Shown piece by piece: positions 60,000-64,000 of a stretch of DNA of 64,000 nucleotides. Source of the DNA: JAJECS01 sp965198185 (lineage in GTDB: Bacteria > Chloroflexota > UBA11872); assembly GCA_965198185.1 (NCBI GenBank), contig CBDAOU010000002.1:1054001-1118000 (forward strand), in the 5' to 3' direction. The notes beneath the pieces are model-generated. The model did not search any database. It was not told the DNA's origin and saw only the letters and a list, made by a program, of their open reading frames with translations. Both the position numbers and the translations under genes were made by a program. How positions within the stretch are numbered: the stretch's first letter is position 1; every line of letters starts with the position of its first letter.

Positions 60000-60072
60000 C
60001 GCCCCCGGCGGGATTCGAACCCACGACCGTCGGCTTAGAAGGCCGCTGCTCTGTCCACTGAGCTACGGGGGC
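60000..60072 (-). tRNA. tRNA-Arg (anticodon TCT)
   Basis: A 73-base cloverleaf on the minus strand: acceptor GCCCCCG with CGGGGGC, D-arm GCTC-AGTGGACA-GAGC, anticodon loop CTTCTAA (anticodon TCT), T-arm GTGGG-TTCGAAT-CCCGC. It lies between the 2-oxoacid oxidoreductase operon and the restriction operon. tRNA genes are common integration points, and the defence genes lie downstream of it. Confidence 0.92.
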
Positions 60073-60151
60073 GTAGGGGCGCCGCGGGCGCGCTGCAAGT
60101 TTCCCATAGCCTCGCGCGGCGGACGCCGCACGGCCGTCAATCAAGCGCTCT

Positions 60152-61093
60152 CTAGCGGAAACGGTCCTCGAGCGAGCTGACGTCGACGCCCGGTCGGGCG
60201 CTGTCGATGAGGGACCTCGCCTCAAAGTCGGGCCGCCGCGAGGTCACGCCGTCCTCATAGGTGGGCAGATCGATCTGATAGAGCACGCCAATGGGGATGC
60301 GGTCGCCCCATTCGTAGGACTTGGCGAGCGCGGCCTGCTGCTTGGCGACGATCTCGTCGATATTGCTCGGATCGTGCACCTTGCCGTCGAAGCCCTCATC
60401 CGCCAGCTGGTAGCTGCGCGGGTGCCCAATGTCCCGACCTCTGAAGAAGTCGATGGTCAGGAGTTCGTTGTAGACCGGGCAGGGCTGCAGGATGTCGATC
60501 AGCGCCGTACCGCGGTGCTCCATCGCCTGCACGATTAGACCCACCAGCTCGCGCTGCGCCATGGCGTATCCCCGCGCCACGAAGGTGTAGCCCGAGGAGA
60601 TCGCCAGCCCAACCGGATTCACCGCGTCGATGATGGCCGGCTCCGGCATGCTCTTGACCTGCATCCCACGCTGCATCGTGGGTGAGGCCTGGCCCTTGGT
60701 GAGGCCGTACACGCCGTTGTTGTGCACCAGGTAGGTGAAGTCGACGTTCCGGCGGCCGGAGTTGACGAAATAGCCGGCGCCGATGCCATAGCCGTCGCCG
60801 TCGCCGCCGACCGCAAGCACCTCGAGATTCCGATTCGCCAGCTTCACGCCCGTGGCCACGTTGAGCACGCGACCATGCAGCGTGTGGAGTCCGTAGGTGC
60901 GGACGTAGTGCGGCAGCTTGCCGGAGCAACCGATGCCGGACACGACCATGACGTCGTGCGGCGCGCGTCCACGCTGGGCCAGCGCCTGCTTGACGGCGTT
61001 GAGAATGCCGAAATCGCCGCAGCCGCCGCACCAGTCCGGGTGCGAATCCGCGACGGCAAAGTCCTTAACGGTCGGAAGCGTTGCTACGGCCAT
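60152..61093 (-). CDS. korB: 2-Oxoacid:ferredoxin oxidoreductase beta subunit
   Basis: A 313-residue ThDP subunit. ATG 61093 (MAVATLPTVKDFAVADSHPD) is taken as the start because an AAAGGA site precedes it at the right spacing; another ATG at 61126 is possible. The iron-sulfur-type Cys pair is in PDWCGGCGDFGILNAVKQAL with GIGCSGKLPHY. The ThDP motif is VGGDGDGYGIGAGYFVNSGR with LVHNNGVYGLTKGQASPT. It catalyses oxidation of 2-oxoglutarate (or another 2-oxoacid) with ferredoxin as the acceptor. It follows korA by 43 bases on the same strand. Confidence 0.9.
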   Translation of the reverse strand: MAVATLPTVKDFAVADSHPDWCGGCGDFGILNAVKQALAQRGRAPHDVMVVSGIGCSGKLPHYVRTYGLHTLHGRVLNVATGVKLANRNLEVLAVGGDGDGYGIGAGYFVNSGRRNVDFTYLVHNNGVYGLTKGQASPTMQRGMQVKSMPEPAIIDAVNPVGLAISSGYTFVARGYAMAQRELVGLIVQAMEHRGTALIDILQPCPVYNELLTIDFFRGRDIGHPRSYQLADEGFDGKVHDPSNIDEIVAKQQAALAKSYEWGDRIPIGVLYQIDLPTYEDGVTSRRPDFEARSLIDSARPGVDVSSLEDRFR

Positions 61094-61136
61094 GGCCATC
61101 CTTTGGTACGTCTGGGCAGTTGCCAATCAATCACGT

Positions 61137-62996
61137 CTACGAACCATGCGCCGCCGCTGCCACGGCTTCGGCCATTGGCACCTGCCGCCGGATCGCCGCA
61201 GCGACCTCGTCCTGCGAAAACGGGCGGCCGGTGTACTTCAGCGCCTTCTCCTCGATCTGAATCCCCGTCTGCTCGGCAATCAACAGGCCGAGTTGCCCGG
61301 TGTAGTTGTCCTCGAGCAACAAGAGGCGGTTCGCTCGGTCCAAGATTTCGCGGACGGCGTCGGCGGGGAACGGACGCAGCAGCCGGATTTGCAGGTTGTT
61401 CACCCGGATATCCGACTCTCGCTCCACCTGACGAATCGCATCGCGGATGGGGCAACGCGTCGAGCCCCAGGAGACGATCGTCAGGTCCGTGTCGTCCGGA
61501 CCGTGGAGCGTGAACTGCTCCGCCTCGGGAATCTCGCGCAGCATTATGTCAAGCTTTTGCATGCGCTTGTCCATCTGCTCGATCCGGTTGTCAATATCCT
61601 CTTCGATCCGACCGCGCTCGGTGTGCTCGTCGCTCGTGGTGACAAACTCACCGCCGGCGGTGCCCGGCACGGAGCGCGGGCTTACCCCCGAGGTTGTCAG
61701 CTGGTGTCGCCGGTACGGCTCCGCACCATTGGCTTCGCCGGTCCAGATCGCCCCGCGGTCCACCGGCAGCCCTTCGAGCCCGAGGCTGTCAATGGTGAAG
61801 TGCGAGTTGGCGATGAACTTGTCGGCCAGCACCACCACTGGAACCTGATAGCGGTCGCCCCAGTTGAAGGCCAGATGCGTGTATTGAGCCGCCTCTTCGA
61901 CATCGCCCGGCGCCACCACGATATGGGGAAACTCGCCGTGAGCCGGCTGTAGCGCGAAGCGCAGGTCTTGTTGCGAGTTGCGCGTCGGCAGGCCCGTGCT
62001 CGGACCGCCACGCTGATACAGCACCACCACCGGACCGGGCGCCTCCGTAATCGAGGCGAATCCCATCCCCTCGGCCATCAGGGTGAAGCCGGGACCGGCC
62101 GTCGACGTAGACGCGCGAACGCCGGCGTGCGCCGCGCCCACGGCCATGTTCATGGACGCGATCTCGTCCTCCGCCTGCAGCACCACGATCGGCCAGTCCG
62201 CCTGCAGCGCCTCGAGATACACACTCTCGTCGGAGGCCGGAGCGATTGGGTAATACGTCTGAAACGCGCAGCCGGCGTGCAGCTTGGCGATGCCAATCGC
62301 CTCATGCCCAGCAACAAGCATTCGGGCCGGCTGGTCATCGCGGGCATGGAGTGTCTGCGAGAATTTCTGGTCGCCCAATACATCGTGCGCCGCCTGCCAG
62401 GCGTGTTGCAGGACCGAGCGGTTCATCGGCACCAGGTTCTGATGCCGTTCCGGGAGGCGCTCGGCCACGATCGGCAACACCCGGTCCACCTCGAAGTCGA
62501 TCAAGGCGCAGCACGCACCAATGGGCACCATGTTGGCCATCACGGCGTGGCGGCGCGCGTTGTACTCCACACCATGTGATTCCACCGCCGCGCGCACGAT
62601 GTCGTCGTAGGGCAAGGAGAGCAGCCGCACGTCGTCGCGCCCCAGGTTCTCGGCAGTGATACCGGCCTTGGCGTCGATGACGATTGCGCCGCCGGACACC
62701 ACCTCGTGCAGGTGGCCCTTGTGCGACTGGTAGTCCTGGTGCGAATCGGTGCCGTAAATCGTTTCGGCATCCAGCGCGAGCAGCACGTCAACCCGCTCCA
62801 CGTGCGACGTGATGGCCTCGTCGGCCGTGCGGATGCGGAAGAAGATGTGCCGGCCATGGATGTTCGAGTGGTACTCAACGTTGGTGAAGACGAAAACGCC
62901 CGCGCGCGAACAAGCTTTCATGAAGATCTCTGATGTCGAGTTCACGCCGCTTCCGGCTGGACCGCCGACCATCAGAGAAAGATCGCTCGGGGGCAT
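61137..62996 (-). CDS. korA: 2-Oxoacid:ferredoxin oxidoreductase alpha subunit (gamma-alpha fused)
   Basis: A 619-residue subunit; ATG 62996 follows an AAGGAG site, so the TTG at 63011 is not used. The N-terminal ~200 residues are the gamma domain (DLSLMVGGPAGSGVNSTSEI, then DVLLALDAETIYG), followed by the alpha pyrimidine-binding domain (MLVAGHEAIGIAKLHAGCAF, TSTAGPGFTLMAEGMGFASI) and the transketolase-like C-terminal domain (LTIVSWGSTRCPIRDAIRQV, VNNLQIRLLRPFPADAVREI). This is the KorA-type fusion. With KorB it would convert 2-oxoglutarate to succinyl-CoA plus reduced ferredoxin. It is downstream of sucD. Confidence 0.9.
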   Translation of the reverse strand: MPPSDLSLMVGGPAGSGVNSTSEIFMKACSRAGVFVFTNVEYHSNIHGRHIFFRIRTADEAITSHVERVDVLLALDAETIYGTDSHQDYQSHKGHLHEVVSGGAIVIDAKAGITAENLGRDDVRLLSLPYDDIVRAAVESHGVEYNARRHAVMANMVPIGACCALIDFEVDRVLPIVAERLPERHQNLVPMNRSVLQHAWQAAHDVLGDQKFSQTLHARDDQPARMLVAGHEAIGIAKLHAGCAFQTYYPIAPASDESVYLEALQADWPIVVLQAEDEIASMNMAVGAAHAGVRASTSTAGPGFTLMAEGMGFASITEAPGPVVVLYQRGGPSTGLPTRNSQQDLRFALQPAHGEFPHIVVAPGDVEEAAQYTHLAFNWGDRYQVPVVVLADKFIANSHFTIDSLGLEGLPVDRGAIWTGEANGAEPYRRHQLTTSGVSPRSVPGTAGGEFVTTSDEHTERGRIEEDIDNRIEQMDKRMQKLDIMLREIPEAEQFTLHGPDDTDLTIVSWGSTRCPIRDAIRQVERESDIRVNNLQIRLLRPFPADAVREILDRANRLLLLEDNYTGQLGLLIAEQTGIQIEEKALKYTGRPFSQDEVAAAIRRQVPMAEAVAAAAHGS

Positions 62997-63114
62997 CACC
63001 GCTCCTTGCAAGCTCTAATGGACTGCGCGCAGATACGCACGCCGTGGCGCATCGCACCCAAGGCGCAAGCGCTGGTCATTCTAGGCCAATTATCAACGTT
63101 CCTCGCCCGCGAGG

Positions 63115-63996
63115 CTAGGGAAGCTGAGCGGCCAGCAATTCGACCGCCTCCCGCGGGGTGTCGCCCACGAGGACGCCAGCGTCCCGCAGGGCAGCCTCTT
63201 TCCCCGCGGCCGTTCCTTCCGATCCTGACACGATTGCCCCCGCGTGACCCATCCGACGTTCCGGCGGAGCCGTCTTGCCGGCGATGAAGGCGCTGACCGG
63301 CTTGGTCACGCGCTCGTGGATGAATTGCGCCGCCAGCTCCTCGTCGCCGCCGCCAATCTCACCCAGCAGCACCATCCCGTCCGTTTCGTCGTCTTGCTCG
63401 AACAGATCCAACACATCGGTGAAGCGCGTGCCGATGATCGGATCGCCGCCGATGCCAACCGCCGCGGATTGTCCCAGACCACTATCGGTCAGGTGCTGCA
63501 CCACTTCATAGGTCAGCGTGCCGCTGCGGCTGACGACGCCCACACGTCCGGGCGCGTGGATCTCCCACGGCATGATGCCGACCTTGACACTCTGCCCGGG
63601 CACCGCGATGCCCGGGCAGTTCGGCCCGAGGAGGCGGGACGACGAGCCCCGGAGCATGGGCATCACGCGCAGCATGTCGATGGTCGGGATGCCCTCGGTG
63701 ATGCAGACGATCAGCTCCAAGCCGGCTGCGATGTCTTCCAGAATCGCGTCGGCGGCGAACGGCGGCGGCACGAAGATGCACGCCACATTGGCGCCGGTGG
63801 CCCGCACCGCGTCGGCCATCGTGTTGAAAACTGGTACGCCGGGCAGGCCGTCGACCGACGCTCCCGCGCGACCGGGCGTGACACCGGCCACCACGGCCGT
63901 GCCGGCCTCCGCCATGCGCTGCGCGTGAAAGGTGCCCTGACGCCCTGTGATTCCCTGCACCACCACGCGCGCCGAGGCATCGAGCAGAATGCTCAT
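63115..63996 (-). CDS. sucD: Succinyl-CoA ligase alpha subunit
   Basis: A 293-residue complete subunit, ATG 63996 to the stop at 63115-63117. The CoA-binding start is RVVVQGITGRQGTFHAQRMA, the CoA-contact region is VACIFVPPPFAADAILEDI, and the phosphorylated His is in RRMGHAGAIVSG. The Gly-rich PNCPGIAVPGQ is also typical. It interconverts succinyl-CoA and succinate with ADP or GDP; sucC probably lies beyond the window. With korA and korB downstream on the same strand it covers the 2-oxoglutarate to succinate segment of a TCA cycle running through ferredoxin. Confidence 0.93.
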   Translation of the reverse strand: MSILLDASARVVVQGITGRQGTFHAQRMAEAGTAVVAGVTPGRAGASVDGLPGVPVFNTMADAVRATGANVACIFVPPPFAADAILEDIAAGLELIVCITEGIPTIDMLRVMPMLRGSSSRLLGPNCPGIAVPGQSVKVGIMPWEIHAPGRVGVVSRSGTLTYEVVQHLTDSGLGQSAAVGIGGDPIIGTRFTDVLDLFEQDDETDGMVLLGEIGGGDEELAAQFIHERVTKPVSAFIAGKTAPPERRMGHAGAIVSGSEGTAAGKEAALRDAGVLVGDTPREAVELLAAQLP

Positions 63997-64000
63997 CGCA

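Noticed and set aside
59893..60225. N-terminal extension of the HsdS-like protein through the tRNA-Arg gene
   Set aside because: The extension translates the tRNA itself; the ATG at 59892 gives the natural domain start.
61094..61126. Longer korB start at 61126
   Set aside because: Possible, but the AAAGGA site is placed for the ATG at 61093.

Overview
The window is a high-GC, gene-dense stretch of a bacterial chromosome, most likely from an uncultured member of the Chloroflexota (SAR202/Caldilinea-like or sponge-associated type). The clearest signs are two solute-binding lipoproteins with long alternating Val/Glu/Lys linkers after a twin-arginine-like signal, which is a Chloroflexota habit, together with repeated ABC importers, phytanoyl-CoA dioxygenase-like oxygenases, mandelate racemase and GH32-type genes. 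There is no rRNA or marker gene, so the placement is an inference.

Layout. 1-8349: end of miaB, a propeller lipoprotein, a minus-strand Nudix/NfeD-protease/SPFH membrane-quality block, a CocE-type hydrolase, a macrodomain protein and a PhyH oxygenase. 8434-10225: an IS5-like element beside a 5'-truncated permease gene. 10398-28078: a carbohydrate/peptide-uptake island. It holds two oppositely oriented permease-C / binding-protein / permease-B sets without ATPase genes, an enolase-superfamily dehydratase, two near-identical propeller glycosidase-like proteins around a GH32 enzyme, and a translationally coupled pair of xylose-isomerase-like proteins. 28170-35894: a carotenoid-desaturase-like FAD oxidoreductase, a class III aminotransferase and a complete aapJQMP amino-acid importer with RNA hairpins in its leader and between aapJ and aapQ. 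35909-37273: a frameshifted gene of unknown function with its XRE regulator. 37634-43440: two tandem giant membrane proteins; the duplication appears to have carried part of a tRNA-Thr gene with it. 43568-47109: GH32 plus PhyH operon and two c-type cytochrome lipoproteins.

47194-48219 encodes a protein with all the sequence regions of eukaryotic sterol C-24 methyltransferase (Erg6/SMT). A bacterial side-chain sterol methylase is rare and is the most striking single gene here. 48625-50307 is a ThDP-dependent enzyme of the acetolactate-synthase family.

50368-59892 is a minus-strand defence operon: a small HsdS-like protein, hsdM, hsdS, a SIR2-domain protein, a duplicated fragment of the hsdR 5' end, a MntA/HepT (nucleotidyltransferase/HEPN) toxin-antitoxin pair, intact hsdR, and a YgjP-like metalloprotease. 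ATGA/GTGA start-stop overlaps join most of the chain from hsdS onward. The duplicated hsdR start shows that the MntA/HepT pair was inserted between the SIR2 gene and hsdR while the coupling was restored on both sides. This SIR2-bearing type I restriction locus is the best candidate for an undescribed system.

60000-63996: tRNA-Arg and a sucD-korA-korB run for 2-oxoacid oxidation via ferredoxin and succinyl-CoA. All homology calls are from reading the sequence; no search was run.
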